64,000 bases of DNA from Lycorma delicatula (GCF_047948215.1 NC_134455.1:151448575-151512574), one strand, 5' to 3'; shown: positions 37,430 through 49,207, counted from the first letter of the stretch. Program-made: numbers and translations. The notes: generated by a model not told the origin, from the letters alone.

Positions 37430-39995
37430 GCAGCGATCTATATACTAGTACAATTCAATTTTTTGTTTACAATTTCTATTAATATGGAAATGAACCATGA
37501 TCAAATAAATGGTTACAAAATACTTTTTAAAAATACCATTAACTGTTAAGCAACAACAGATAATTTTATGATTTATTCCGGGGAAAAAAGGAATTATATT
37601 TTATATTTCTGAGAAAAACTTTGAACCCATTGAAACTATACTCCGATATTTTAAATAATGTGGCACCCCATGGTACACAGTTTCATTTACTCAGTTAATG
37701 TATCGCGAAGTTATTTGCATCAACACTCCTCGATACTTTATCCTTGCTATTAATAATTTATGTATCAGAAGGGTTGTGTGAATCAATCTTTTAGAAAAAA
37801 ACACATTAAAACACAATGTGACAATTGATATAGAAATGGTAAAGTAATCAAATACATTTAAAAGCGTAATACAAGAGCATATCACGATGCAACTGCCGAA
37901 TGACTGTGCACCACATTCTCGTGGGCTGCATATGTTATGCGGCGTTGCGTCGTCAGTTTAATATACCCAGAAACATCTCTGATATCTTGTGCAACGATAG
38001 CAGGATTTTGGAACGGGTGTTTCTCTTTTTGCATAGTACCGGGTTACTGCAAAGGATTTAATATGCTCATATATGTTTTTCTGTAAGGAGAGTTTTTTTA
38101 ATAATTTTAACCTTTATTTTCAATTTGATTTTTTGGTTCTATGTATTTAATTTTACTATCCGGGGAGGGGATTTTTGCACAACCCATCGGAGTTAGGTAA
38201 GTTTTATATACTTTCTTTAATCTATTATTTTAACTTTTATATTTTATCAACTTTGTCTATGGTATTAGTTTTGAGTTTTATCGCCTTCTAGGCTGGTTTT
38301 AGTAAATTTTTATTATATGATTACTATTACGTTTACACCTTGTATAGTTTATTATTTCGGAGTTATTTTACCCTTTTACTAATAACTACCGGGCGATGAT
38401 AACGCCCAGGCGTTTTTCGCCCACAAAAAAAGAAAAAAAAAAGAAAAGAGCATGTCAACTACTAGTACCATTGAGGTAGTACTATAAAATGCTAATATAG
38501 CAAAAAGGTTTGGCAATTATCAGACGCTGAAAAACTCACATTTACCCAAAAATAGATTGTGTCAGAGGAGACATCCATCCATACATTTTCGTCACAACTA
38601 TCCCTTTTCAATCTAGAAACAAAAAAAAAAAGCAAAAGAAATTAATGTAAATAGATAAAATCGTATTTTTAATTTCACATTCTTTATTACTAGAATTGTT
38701 CTGCTGACTTCTACTGAATGCATTAAATCGAAAAAAAATCAGAATTTCTTTTTTTATTAATCTGCAAATTATTTTTTACAGCAGTGGAATAGATTTATCG
38801 AAATCATATTTAAAATGGTTCAGTTTAAAAAATGGCAAATTTGTAGTTTTTAAATAAACAAGATAATAGCAGTCAATGAAGGTCAATTGTCGTAGATACA
38901 AATTTACTGTAATATAAATAAATTATGTAACACGTACGTACGACCTGCTACTTATAGCAATCTATTATTATGTTTATATTATTGTCTTGACTCCCTAAGA
39001 TCCACATACCCACTTTTATATCTTCTTAATCAAAGTTTTAATACCAAATAAGTTATGATTTTTAACTGGCAAAGCACAAAAGATAAAATGAAAAAGGAAA
39101 ATTTTCTTTGCAATTCATAAAAATAAAATTACTGCCAAAATACAAATGAGATGCTGATCTCAACGATTTAATGAGAACACGATATTGTCATGTAGGTGAG
39201 ATCGTAGAATCTGTTCTTTCTTCTATGTGTTTTTCAAATATCCAAAACTGCTTATCACTTTTTAAGAAACACTTTAAAATTCAGTATTTAAACACATCCA
39301 TCTACCAACTAACATACACGTGCGCGCTCTGACATAATTTTATAAGAAACGACAACATAAAATGAGATATGTTATTGTAATAAAGGAATGATTACAACCC
39401 CCAGCTTTAATCCAATAGGCATTTCCATGATTAGGTGATTAGATCTGAAAAGCAATTCGATTACAGGCAGCCCTCACCCAAATAAGAACAAGAATTCTTA
39501 CATTTTTCAGCTCTAGATATTTTCAACTAGTGCCATTTATCTACCTCTCATCGTACTTACAATTGTAGAACGTAAAATGGAAAAGAAGGAATCAAGAAAT
39601 AAGATTGACAGAAAGACAATACGATATAACATCACATGAACTGCAATACTATACAAACAACCTCACTCAGAGGAAGTTCGAGTCCTTTCTAGGCAGAGGG
39701 TGACTCTCACCCACAATTTATCATAAATCAAGAGTAATTTGTCCAGACAAGAAAGGAGATTACTGATATTTTGCGTCGACTAGTTTAATTTTCATTATGA
39801 AAAAAAATTTTCTTTCCTTTAGAAAGTAAGTCGCCATCCAAAAACTCTTACGTTGTCTTAGAATGAATAATCTCAATCATCATCTGAAATAAGTAGCGTG
39901 AGGAAGTATCCAGCTGAATGATTAACCAATCTCCAAATTATTCAAATAAAATTAGAAATGAAGAAATACTTAGTGGACAGATGAAAATTGTTATT
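37430..39995. repeat. Duplicated block A, copy 2 (upstream of gene 2)
   Basis: Diverged collinear counterpart of 16760-18845. It is longer because of the retrotransposed fragment at 37884-38445. No exon visible. Confidence 0.7.
37884..38445 (+). mobile_element. 5'-truncated I/Jockey-type LINE insertion
   Basis: The first 178 nt encode the end of a LINE ORF2: a CxC...TVHHILVGCICY cysteine motif, YAALRRQFNIP, and RILERVFLFLHSTGLLQRI before the stop at 38059-38061. A 3' UTR and an A-rich tail (38424-38445) follow. Target duplications AAGAGCATATC (37873-37883) and AAGAGCATGTC (38446-38456) flank it with one mismatch. The related block near 17155 has one AAAAGCATATC and no insert, an empty-site counterpart. 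Clade assignment is by the C-terminal motif only. Confidence 0.78.
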
Positions 39996-40205
39996 AATGT
40001 TAATTTTTAACTTGTCTTTCAGAAATGATTTAGTTCACAACACGTAGGATTGTGGTGGGGGAACCTTGCCGCAGAGTAATCAGTATAGGGAACCTGACAA
40101 ATTTCTAGATTTTCCAAATACAGTACGACCCCGCTATAACGAAGCTATCCGGAGACAACTGTTATACCCGGTTTATAGGCTTTTTTTTTCTTTTTTTTTT
40201 TGTCT

Positions 40206-40904
40206 TCAGTCATTTGACTGGTTTGATACAGCTCTCCAAGATTCCCTATCTAGTGCTAGTCGTTTCATTTCAGTATACCCTCTACATCCTACATCCCCAA
40301 CAATTTGTTTTACATACTCCAAACGTGGCCTGCCTACACAATTTTTCCCTTCTACCTGTCCTTCCAATATTAAAGCGACTATTCCAGGATGCCTTAGTAT
40401 GTGGCCTATAAGTCTGTCTCTTCTTTTAACTATATTTTTCCAAATGCTTCTTTCTTCATCTATTTGCCGCAATACCTCTTCATTTGTCACTTTATCCACC
40501 CATCTGATTTTTAACATTCTCCTATAGCACCACATTTCAAAAGCTTCTAATCTTTTCTTCTCAGATACTCCGATTGTCCAAGTTTCACTTCCATATAAAG
40601 CGACACTCCAAACATACACTTTCAAAAATCTTTTCCTGACATTTAAATTCATTTTTGATGTAAACAAATTATATTTCTTACTGAAGGCTCGTTTAGCTTG
40701 TGCTATTCGGCATTTTATATCGCTCCTGCTTCGTCCATCTTTAGTAATTTTACTTCCCAAATAACAAAATTCTTCTACCTCCATAATCTTTTCTCCTCCT
40801 ATTTTCACATTCAGCGGTCCATCTTTGTTATTTCTACTACATTTCATTACTTTTGTTTTGTTCTTGTTTATTTTCATGCGATAGGTCTTGCGTAGGACTT
40901 CCAT
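40206..40904 (-). pseudogene. LINE ORF, C-terminal part in shifted frame
   Basis: Continuation of the LINE ORF after the frameshift, overlapping the upstream frame by 68 nt. It contains the RT thumb and C-terminal region: MEVLRKTYRMKINKNKTKVM, EVEEFCYLGSKI, YGSETWT, FEMWCYRRMLKIRWVDKVTN, GHILRH, and the typical ending DRESWRAVSNQSND. The ATG at its start is internal to the original protein and is not a real initiation site. Confidence 0.82.
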
Positions 40905-43164
40905 CTATGCCGTTCATTGTTTCTTCTAAATCCTTTTTACTCTCGGCTAGAATTACTATAGCATCAGCAAACCGTATCATCCATATCTTTTCACCTTGTA
41001 CTGTTACTCCGAATCTAAATTGTTCTTTAACATCATTAACTGCTAGTTCCATGTAAAGATTAAAAAGTAATGGTGATAGGGAACATCCTTGTCGGACTCC
41101 CTTTCTTATTAGGGCTTCTTTCTTATGTTCTTCAATTGTTATTGTTGCTGTTTGGTTCCTGTACATGTTAGCAATTGTTCTTCTATCTCTGTATTTGAAC
41201 CCTAATTTTTTTAAGATGCTGAACATTTTATTCCAGTCTACGTTATCGAAAGCCTTTTCTAGGTCTATAAACGCCAAGTATGTTGGTTTGTTTTTCTTTA
41301 ATCTTCCTTCTACTATTAATCTGAGGCCTAAAATTGCTTCCCTTGTCCCTATACTTTTCCTGAAACCAAATTGGTCTTCTCCTAACACTTCTTCCACTCT
41401 CCTCTCAATTCTTCTGTATAAAATTCTAGTTAAGATTTTTGATGCATCACTAGTTAAACTAATTGTTCTGTATTCTTCACATTTATCTGCCCCTGCTTTC
41501 TTTGGTATCATAACTATAACACTTTTTTTGAAGTCTGATGGAAATTCCCCATTTTCATAAATATTACACACCAGTTTGTATAATCTATCAATCGCTTCCT
41601 CACCTGCACTGCGCAGTAATTCTACAGGTATTCCGTCTATTCCAGGAGCCTTTCTGCCATTTAAATCTTTTAATGCTCTCTTAAATTCAGATCTCAGTAT
41701 TGTTTCTCCCATTTCATCCTCCTCAACTTCCTCTTCTTCCTCTATAACACCATTTTCTAATTCATTTCCTCCGTATAACTCTTCAATATATTCCACCCAT
41801 CTATCGGCTTTACCTTTCGTATTATATATTGGTGTACCATCTTTGTTTAACACATTATTAGATTTTAATTTATGTACCCCAAAATTTTCCTTAACTTTCC
41901 TGTATGCTCCGTCTATTTTACCAATGTTCATTTCTCTTTCCACTTCTGAACACTTTTCTTTAATCCACTCTTCTTTCACCAGTTTGCACTTCCTGTTTAT
42001 AGCATTTCTTAATTTCCGATAGTTCCTTTTACTTTCTTCATCACTAGCATTCTTATATTTTCTACGTTCATCCATCAGCTGCAATATATCGTCTGAAACC
42101 CAAGGTTTTCTACCGGTTCTCTTTATTCCGCCTAAGTTTGCTTCTGCTGATTTCAGAATTTCCTTTTTAACATTCTCCCATTCTTCTTCTACATTTTCTA
42201 CCTTATCTTTTTTACTCAGACCTCTTGCGATGTCCTCCTCAAAAATCTTCTTTACCTCCTCTTCCTCAAGCTTCTCTAAATTCCACCGATTCATCTGACA
42301 CCTTTTCTTCAGGTTTTTAAACCTTAATCTACATTTCATTATCACCAAATTATGGTCGCTATCAATGTCTGCTCCAGGGTAAGTTTTGCAGTCAACGAGT
42401 TGATTTCTAAATCTTTGCTTAACCATGATATAATCTATCTGATACCTTCCAGTATCGCCTGGCTTTTTCCAAGTGTATATTCTTCTATTATGATTTTTAA
42501 ATTGGGTGTTGGCAATTACTAAATTATACTTCGTGCAAAATTCTATAAGTCGGTCCCCTCTTTCATTCCTTTTGCCCAGCCCGTATTCACCCACTATATT
42601 TCCTTCCTTGCCTTTTCCAATGCTTGCATTCCAATCTCCAACTATTATTAAATTTTCATCTCCTTTTACGTGTTTAATTGCTTCATCAATCTCTTCGTAT
42701 ACACACTCTACCTCATCATCATCATGGGCGCTTGTAGGCATATAGACGTTAACAATCGTTGTCGGTTTAGGTTTTGATTTTATCCTTATTACAATGATTC
42801 TATCGCTATGCGTTTTGAAATACTCCACTCTCCTCCCTATTTTCTTGTTCATCACGAAACCTACTCCTGCCTGCCCATTATTTGACGCTGAGTTAATTAC
42901 TCTAAAATCACCTGACCAAAAGTCGCCTTCCTCTTCCCACCGAACCTCACTAATTCCTACTATAGCCACATTTGTCCTACCCATTTCCCTTTTTAAATTT
43001 TCTAGCCTACCAACCTTTTTCAAGCTTCTAACATTCCACGCTCCGACTCGTAGAATGTTATTTTTTAATTTTCTGGTGACCCCTTCCTTAGTAGTCCCCA
43101 CCCGGAGATCCGAACGGGGGACTATTTTACCTCCGAAATATTTTACCAAGGAAGGCGCCTCCAT
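40837..43164 (-). CDS. LINE endonuclease-reverse transcriptase, N-terminal 775 residues (broken)
   Basis: An APE-type endonuclease occupies residues about 38-280: GAWNVRSL, GISEVRWEEE, IIVGDWNASIG, YTWKKPGDTGRYQIDYIMV and DSDHNLV. A linker rich in charged residues follows, then reverse transcriptase from about 495: GRKAPGIDGIPVELL, FIDLEKAFDNVDW (632-644), GVRQGCSLSPLLFNLYME (689-706). The catalytic box reads FADA (732-735) where the family has FADD, because a GAT codon has become GCT. The frame is lost near residue 755, where a 1-bp indel sends translation into a short wrong tail; the correct continuation is in the overlapping frame 40904-40206. The element cannot make active protein from this copy, although it is otherwise well preserved and so fairly young. 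Confidence 0.85.
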   Translation of the reverse strand: MEAPSLVKYFGGKIVPRSDLRVGTTKEGVTRKLKNNILRVGAWNVRSLKKVGRLENLKREMGRTNVAIVGISEVRWEEEGDFWSGDFRVINSASNNGQAGVGFVMNKKIGRRVEYFKTHSDRIIVIRIKSKPKPTTIVNVYMPTSAHDDDEVECVYEEIDEAIKHVKGDENLIIVGDWNASIGKGKEGNIVGEYGLGKRNERGDRLIEFCTKYNLVIANTQFKNHNRRIYTWKKPGDTGRYQIDYIMVKQRFRNQLVDCKTYPGADIDSDHNLVIMKCRLRFKNLKKRCQMNRWNLEKLEEEEVKKIFEEDIARGLSKKDKVENVEEEWENVKKEILKSAEANLGGIKRTGRKPWVSDDILQLMDERRKYKNASDEESKRNYRKLRNAINRKCKLVKEEWIKEKCSEVEREMNIGKIDGAYRKVKENFGVHKLKSNNVLNKDGTPIYNTKGKADRWVEYIEELYGGNELENGVIEEEEEVEEDEMGETILRSEFKRALKDLNGRKAPGIDGIPVELLRSAGEEAIDRLYKLVCNIYENGEFPSDFKKSVIVMIPKKAGADKCEEYRTISLTSDASKILTRILYRRIERRVEEVLGEDQFGFRKSIGTREAILGLRLIVEGRLKKNKPTYLAFIDLEKAFDNVDWNKMFSILKKLGFKYRDRRTIANMYRNQTATITIEEHKKEALIRKGVRQGCSLSPLLFNLYMELAVNDVKEQFRFGVTVQGEKIWMIRFADAIVILAESKKDLEETMNGIDGSPTQDLSHENKQEQNKSNEM

Positions 43165-44031
43165 TATTGCTATGTGAAAATGCAGAGAGCCACATTTTCT
43201 TGGAAAAAAAGCAGCTGTAGTTTTCCATTGCTTTCAGCTGCGCAGTACTCAGAGGACTGAGTGATGTTGATACGGCCGTTTAAGTCGTCCTGACTCACGC
43301 CCCTAACAACTACTGAAAGAGCTGCTGCCCTCTTTCAGGAAGTTTATAGGCTAACCGCGTTATTTTGAAAATAAAGTGATAAACGAAAAAACAATGCCAA
43401 TTGGGTTAATACTGTAACGCAATTAAAATATTACCGAATGTTACAATTAAAAATGAGAATATTATGTAGTAAAAGAAGATGAATAAAAATAAAAATGTAG
43501 CACTGAGTAATGTACAGTACTTACATTTTACTAGCAGGATTTAAATTTCACATTGATTTATTTTCGGAATGGTAAACTATGGTAACAGTCTTTTAAACAC
43601 TTTCCCTCTTATTCTAACTGAAAATACATTATAGTAACTGATTTTAGTTCAAAATACCGTAAAGTAATATACAGTAACTAACTCTACTAGAACACGTTAC
43701 TGCATTAACACATCTGAATAAATGTAATTTAAAACTTAGTTTTAAAGCATTATTTGAAAAAGTAGGAAGTTATTTCGGTTTCTTGGTATTCATTTTTTTT
43801 TTTTAAACTATGTGTAATTTCATAAAGTTAAATGTATTAGGGTGTTTATTTATTCTATTTTGTTTATTACTAGATACGTACTTATAGTTACAATATGTTT
43901 CTATATACCTATTAAAAAATAGAATTTTTTTTTTCATATTTGATAACTTATATTTTTGGGAACATCCTTCTACATTCGCTATAATCGTATCGGAGTTGTT
44001 TTCAATCGCGTTATAGGGGGGTCTTACTGTA

Positions 44032-44959
44032 TCTCCAAAAATAACTATTTTCCCAAAAAAAGTCTACATACATTTTTTATAGCCTATGCAATTTTTATAA
44101 ATTTAATTTTTTATGGCCGCTGTACAAACCAAAATTGAATGAGGTTACAATGTTTTGAAAGTAACATTTTTTTACGTTTTGAAAGCATAACAGTAATGAA
44201 CAAGATTGATAACGTTTTTGATAACTCTCCCAACATACGATAATTAACTCCAGTTTATAGCCAAATCTCAAAAAATTCATGTTCTTAAATAAAAGATAGT
44301 AAAAATAATTACGTGTTTAGAATGAAACAAAAAAAATATATATACAAATGACCTCTTTTAGCACTATATATATATACAGTAGTAGTAATATATATTTATA
44401 TATATAAATATATATAATATAAGTAACCTTTATAATATGGTTTATTAAACCATATCAGTATCTACAGGATCAGTTATCAGTAACTACAGATTTAGCTAGT
44501 AATAAAAATATTTTTATATAATAAAGCAAACGTTTACTTTTAATAAATAAGTTTACTTTTTTTAAATTGATAAAATAATAAATTTAAGATCTTTTAAAAT
44601 TAAATAAATTTAAAACATATGGTGTCCATATCGGATTTGGTGAAACATCTGATTCTTTAATATTAATTGAAAATTATAATTTAGTATCTGTTGATTTGAT
44701 GTATCGTTTCATTTTTAGCTGTTTGTGGTTGTGTTTAAAAATTAATTTAAGATGAGAGCTCCTTTGTCCGATTATACTAAGCAAAATTAATGAAATGTTT
44801 TCTCATTTCAGAAGAAATGAAACCAGAAGGGATTGGTAAATTAGTTTTAACGATATGAAGAGTTGTTTGAGTGGAAAATATTAGAATTTATTTGCCTACG
44901 ATGAACAACTGAAAGTTAGGTCATCAGCTTGAAAGTTAATTATGACAATATTCTGCGGT
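44032..44959. other. Gene-free AT-rich sequence with TA repeats
   Basis: Imperfect TATATA tracts lie at 44336-44420. No supported gene. Confidence 0.45.
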
Positions 44960-45150
44960 ATTTCAGATCTTTCTTTTTCCTGTTTAGCCTCCGGGAATTA
45001 CCGTTCAGGTATTACTTCAGAGGATGAATGAGAATGATATGTATGAGTGTATATGAAGTGTAGTATTGTAGTCTCAGTTCGACCATTCCTGAGATGTGTT
45101 GAAACCCAACCACCAAAGAATACCGGTATCCACGATCTAGTATTCAAATA
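44960..45150 (-). mobile_element. SINE copy, 5' truncated
   Basis: Shares the body of the SINE at 61707-62012 (GATGAATGAGAATGATATGTATGAGTG-like, CTCAGTTCGACCATTCCTGAG, AACCCAACCACCAAAGAA) but lacks the tRNA-like head. Confidence 0.75.
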
Positions 45151-45164
45151 AAAAATGTATGTAA

Positions 45165-46350
45165 GATCACTTTTTATTTACTTCACGCCTAAAGGTAAAA
45201 CCATGAAAACGACTGTCACTGCTATCACCGAAGACAAAAACAAGTCTGAAAGGTGGGTAAATTTTCAAAAGGTTTGATTTTTTCATGGTAACGATTGTCC
45301 TCATACACCCAAAATCACAAATTTTTACCTTCAAGATTTCAGTTTTTAACTGCTGATTTGGCTCCAAGAAGGAGCCAAATCGATCGTACAATCCTGATTT
45401 GGCTTCAAGAAGGAAATTAAATGCTTGTTGAAAAATAGCCTGAAGTGCATAGAAGAAGAGAGGATTATATTGAAAAGTAAGCATAATTTTTTTAAAAAGA
45501 AATAAAAATAAGCGGTTTTTTTAGATTTCTCTTGCTTTTTTACCTACTCTCTTGCGTATGTATTACTTTCCTGGCGAATATAGCTGGAATAGCTATATTG
45601 AAAGGAAAAGTATGATGATCGTATCAAAAAAAAGGTATCAATATCTGGTATTTCAAATCTTACGTTTTAGGGTCCATCTAGGTCATCTACACAAAAAAGA
45701 AATATATTTATGTAAGGGTGTATATACGTACGTATGTAGGAATTTGTGTCGCACGCTTTAAGCCTTATATCTCAGATTGACTGAACCGATTTTCTCCAAC
45801 TTTTGGCTCAAGAAATTCTAAATGTGGGGTATTGATCATGTTAATTTCTTCTCAAAATTCTTTTGGGGGATTGGGAATATTGCAAAAAAACCAATTTCGA
45901 TTTTCTTCAGAGACACTTTAGAAAAACGTTTTCTTTGACAGATGCTTTACATAAATTGTATAAATAGATCAAAAAACCTTTTTTCAAAATAATCAACCTC
46001 CATCTCATAATATTGAATTATAAATGTATGTATTTTTTGCTCTATCTCCCTTCGTTTTTAATATATCTTTTTTAATTTTTTTGGTATTTTGTACATCATA
46101 TTGTATAGGCTTATCAAAAAATATTTACAATTTTCCAAAATTATAAATCCCGAACCTTAAACAAAGAAAAACTTTTTGAAAATTTTTTACGTTCTTGCTT
46201 ACCTTTTATTAGACGGGGTGTTAGATTTAGAAAAAAATCGAATAAACCTTAACATATGGATGAATATTTTTATAATTTTTTTTAAGTTTATTCCCCATCT
46301 TAGCAAATGTAATATTCTGTTTTTTTTTTTTTGTTTTTTTTTGCTCTAAC
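45165..46350. mobile_element. Interspersed repeat 'GGCGAATA.A.CTGGAATAGCT', copy 2
   Basis: Counterpart of 35325-36000, longer and including a GACTGAACCGATTTTCTCCAA block. It contains a perfect 11-bp hairpin, GATTTGGCTCC-AAGAA-GGAGCCAAATC (45355-45381), half of which is repeated about 37 nt further on. The ORFs at 45167-45484 and 45552-45761 lie inside and are not supported as genes. Confidence 0.5.
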
Positions 46351-46363
46351 TCATTTAATTTTT

Positions 46364-47134
46364 ACTTCCTTGTACGAAGTAAAGGAAGTATTGTGATCGC
46401 GAAAAATTTCGGTTTTCAGATTTCAACTGAAATATTCATTTTGACCATCCCTGAATCCATTTTGACTAGTTTCAGCGTGACTTACTTACGTATGTATCCC
46501 GCATAATTCAAAAATGATTTGAAACGATGTTGAAATATTGGATTTAGGACTGTTCTAGTTGTGCACCTTCCGTTAAAGCCCATCAGGACTAGGAAGGGGG
46601 GGGGCGTGGACGACCGGAAGTGTCACAAGGCGGGTGTCTTCCCCCACGGGGTTGGGATGTGCACCTTCCCTTTTGATTGCAACCAACTATCGAAAAATAG
46701 TGTCCATAAAAGTCTTTTTCTTAACTGCAGTAATAAGCAATCATTGAGAGAATTTCAAAGATATATCATAAGTGTTACTTATTTTCATTGGTTCCAGAGT
46801 TATAGTCAAATAAAATTCTAATTAATGAAATATTTGGATCTTACGAGGGGAATGCACAACGGTTCAAATCCGAATTTATCTCCTTTTCTTTTTTTTTAAT
46901 TAATTTAAATATGTCGATTTATTAATACGTAATTATTAACCTCTGATTGTAAAAAACCTTTTAAAATAAATAGAAATTTAATAATAACAATAAAAATATT
47001 TAAAAAAAGAAAAATATCAGAAGTTATTAATGAAATAAAATTTTATGTACTTTAAATTTGAAAGAAATGTGTATATGTAATTTAATAGGCATATAAGGAA
47101 GTTATGTGGTTTCCACTTGAGATTTTTTTTTGGC
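46364..47134. mobile_element. Interspersed repeat family 'GAAGTAAAGGAAGTATTGTG', copy 2
   Basis: Counterpart of 9874-10572 along its whole length, with an extra 87-bp insertion at 46572-46658. It starts ACTTCCTTGTACGAAGTAAA and ends AAGGAAGTTATGTGG...T-run. Confidence 0.7.
46572..46658. mobile_element. 87-bp GC-rich insertion with 11-bp target duplication
   Basis: GTGCACCTTCC occurs at 46561-46571 and again at 46659-46669. The other copy of the host repeat (about 10080) has this site once and uninterrupted. The insert has a G9 run and is far more GC-rich than its surroundings. Family unknown. Confidence 0.75.
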
Positions 47135-47599
47135 CCTGTTGTTACAATTAAACATACATGTAGGGAAAACATGTGGATCAAATCAAAGGTAAACAATAAA
47201 GGTCGAAATTAGAGGAAACAATAAAGGTCAAAATTAAAAGAATTTTGAATCCTATATATTCTCCTTAGCGATTTAATGATTTTGAAGCAAAATTCTCATT
47301 TGTTTTTGTGTCAAGGAAGTTTAGTTTCGTATTACGATAATTTTTTTCGTAATTTGAATGTAATATATAAATAATAAATTAATTAATCTAATTTATAATT
47401 AAGCTTCCAGCACTCGTATTGAGTGAATTTGAATATGGATCTTGATGAAAATGTTGAGAATGTGCAATCTTTAAAGATGCTTAAACCAATCTAAACAAAT
47501 TTAATTGAGAGGATTTGCTGATATTTTTCACTTTTCCTTGAACACTTTTCATCATTAAAAAAAAAACATATTTAGACAAGAGGTGATCGATTTTGGACG

Positions 47600-47700
47600 C
47601 TAATAATAGCATTCCCAGACGCCGCCCGCCAGGGCAACCCGCCCGGAGGGCCTAACTGCGGAGGCGTGGGCGTAGGCATGCCTTGCAGCTAGTTACTGTA
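47600..47700. other. Isolated GC-rich patch
   Basis: About 80 bp rich in CGCCCGCC/GCCCGGAGGGCC stands out from the AT-rich background, probably a transposon end. No family recognised. Confidence 0.4.
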
Positions 47701-47789
47701 CTAAAGAAAACAGGGACAGGTAAATATGCATAAAAAATACTCACTAATATAAATTAAAAAATGAGTAGAATATATGGTAGAAAGTTTAC

Positions 47790-48790
47790 TAGATGATGAA
47801 CTATTGGAAAAAGAACAGAGGTACGAAGGAGGCCATTATGATCCAAAAATGATATTTGCAGAAATGCTTAAAAAGAATAAAACAATATGTAGGATTTTTT
47901 TAAGAAATCATTTGATAATGTAGAATTGGGTAAAATATTTAGAATTGTTTTTACTTCATATAAGGAAAGATTATAAATAAGTCATCCTTATTTATAATCT
48001 GTACAAGAATCATCTAACAAATATCAGTAAATGATGGAGAAAAATAAGAACTAGTTCGGAAAGGAGTAAAACAAGGATATATCTGTCCACGTTAATTTTC
48101 AACTTGAATATAGAAACAGCAATACAAGAATTAAAAAAGAAGGCATGGATTCTTGCTAGGAGAAAACTACAGACCGAAAACCAAGTAGAGTTGAAGAAAA
48201 TTAAAAAATGTAACAAAAAAAGGATAATGTGAAATTAAATTTAAAATACGGGAACACAGTAAAAAGAATTTGGATAATTTAGTTATTTAAGTAGTAAAAA
48301 TTTAGAGGGGAGAGAGTAATGAAAGAAGACACAAAAAAGGAGAGATTTCATGAAAAAAAAACTGCTAGTATCAAATATAGATGAAAGCAGTAAAAATGAT
48401 TTTCTTATAATTGTGTGGAGTAGGCAACAAGAAAAAAAGTATTTTGAAACATGATGTAAGAGGACAGTGTTAAAAAAACTTGACGTTTCGAAAAAATTCG
48501 CAAAGAAAAGGTCATAAGGCGAATAGGAAAGGAAAGTTTTTGTAAAGAAACGAGCTAGTTTGGCGGGCAAAGTAAAACATACAGGTTTTGGATAATTTTG
48601 CAACAGAGGAACGTGTAGAAGACAAAAAATGTAGTAGAAGGCAAACATCGAAATATATGAAACGGACAAGAAAATGTACTAACTGTGATGCGGTTAAAAA
48701 AATTAGTATAAAAAAGGAATATAAAATACCAATGATATATAGTCGACTGAAGAATCAAGAAAATGTTTTTAATTATCGAATGTACTAATT
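47790..48790 (+). pseudogene. Decayed LINE reverse-transcriptase remnant
   Basis: Plus-strand frames interrupted by stops recall LINE RT blocks in order: FFKKSFDNVEL (domain A region) near 47895; 'ISVNDGEK', 'VRKGVKQG' and 'FNLNIETAIQELKK' (domain B region) at 48030-48135; 'DESSKNDFLIIVWS' near 48390; and 'RRIGKE..KKRASLAG' near 48520. The catalytic box cannot be recognised. It is too decayed for a clade assignment. Confidence 0.55.
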
Positions 48791-49099
48791 GAGCTTACAA
48801 TTAGATTAGAATAAAATATATTTAAATTACTTTAATTATTTTTTAATTATTGTAATAAAAATATGTAGTCGATTTCTATGACATATCTGTACGTTTGGAT
48901 TGTTTTAAGTTGAAAAATTCAGATTTCACCCAAATATTTTTAGTAAATAAAAAATATTTAAAAATAAATTTTAAATTTCGTTCAGTAAATAATAGAATTT
49001 TTTAATAACAAAGGGTGAAAAATGGAAACGTTCCAAAATTTGTTTTTGAAATGTTATTTTAATCGTACTGATAATTTTTTCCTTATTTTTGTAAATTTA

Positions 49100-49207
49100 T
49101 TGAAAACAACCAATAAACGGTGACCTTAAACTTTATATCAAGCGAGATATGATATCGAATTAGTATATAAGACAGCAATACATATGCTACGGTCGCCTTC
49201 TATCATG
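49100..49207 (+). promoter_or_regulatory. Gene 2 proximal promoter
   Basis: TATATAAG (49164-49171) lies 44 nt before the chosen ATG. The 20-nt box shared by genes 1 and 3 is not recognisable here, only a GGTGACCTT further upstream, so regulation may differ. Confidence 0.6.

Larger units (their letters stand above)
40182..43341 (-). mobile_element. RTE-like LINE retrotransposon, near full length
   Basis: On the minus strand it runs from a short 5' UTR (43341-43165) through an endonuclease-reverse transcriptase ORF to an A-rich tail (plus-strand T-rich run 40181-40202). An 11-bp target duplication GTTTATAGGCT flanks it (40171-40181 and 43342-43352). It is inserted in the pogo-like element. RTE affinity rests on the single ORF of about 985 residues, the endonuclease-RT order and the DRESWRAVSNQSND end, which resembles BovB-type elements. 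Confidence 0.85.
40121..44029. mobile_element. pogo/Tc1-mariner-like non-autonomous element, interrupted by a LINE
   Basis: Left end CAGTACGACCCCGCTATAAC and inverted right end CAGTAAGACCCCCCTATAAC form terminal inverted repeats. TA dinucleotides at 40119-40120 and 44030-44031 are the expected target duplication. Removing the 3.2-kb LINE leaves about 740 bp without a transposase ORF. Confidence 0.78.

Noticed and set aside
41165..43177. Several plus-strand ORFs across the LINE
   Set aside because: Mirrors of the minus-strand endonuclease-RT frame; no domains of their own.
45167..45484. 105-codon minus-strand ORF
   Set aside because: Lies inside an interspersed repeat that is disrupted in the other copy; no known motif.
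48010..48788. ORFs on both strands in the 48-kb region
   Set aside because: They fall in the decayed LINE remnant; frames change with the remnant's lesions.
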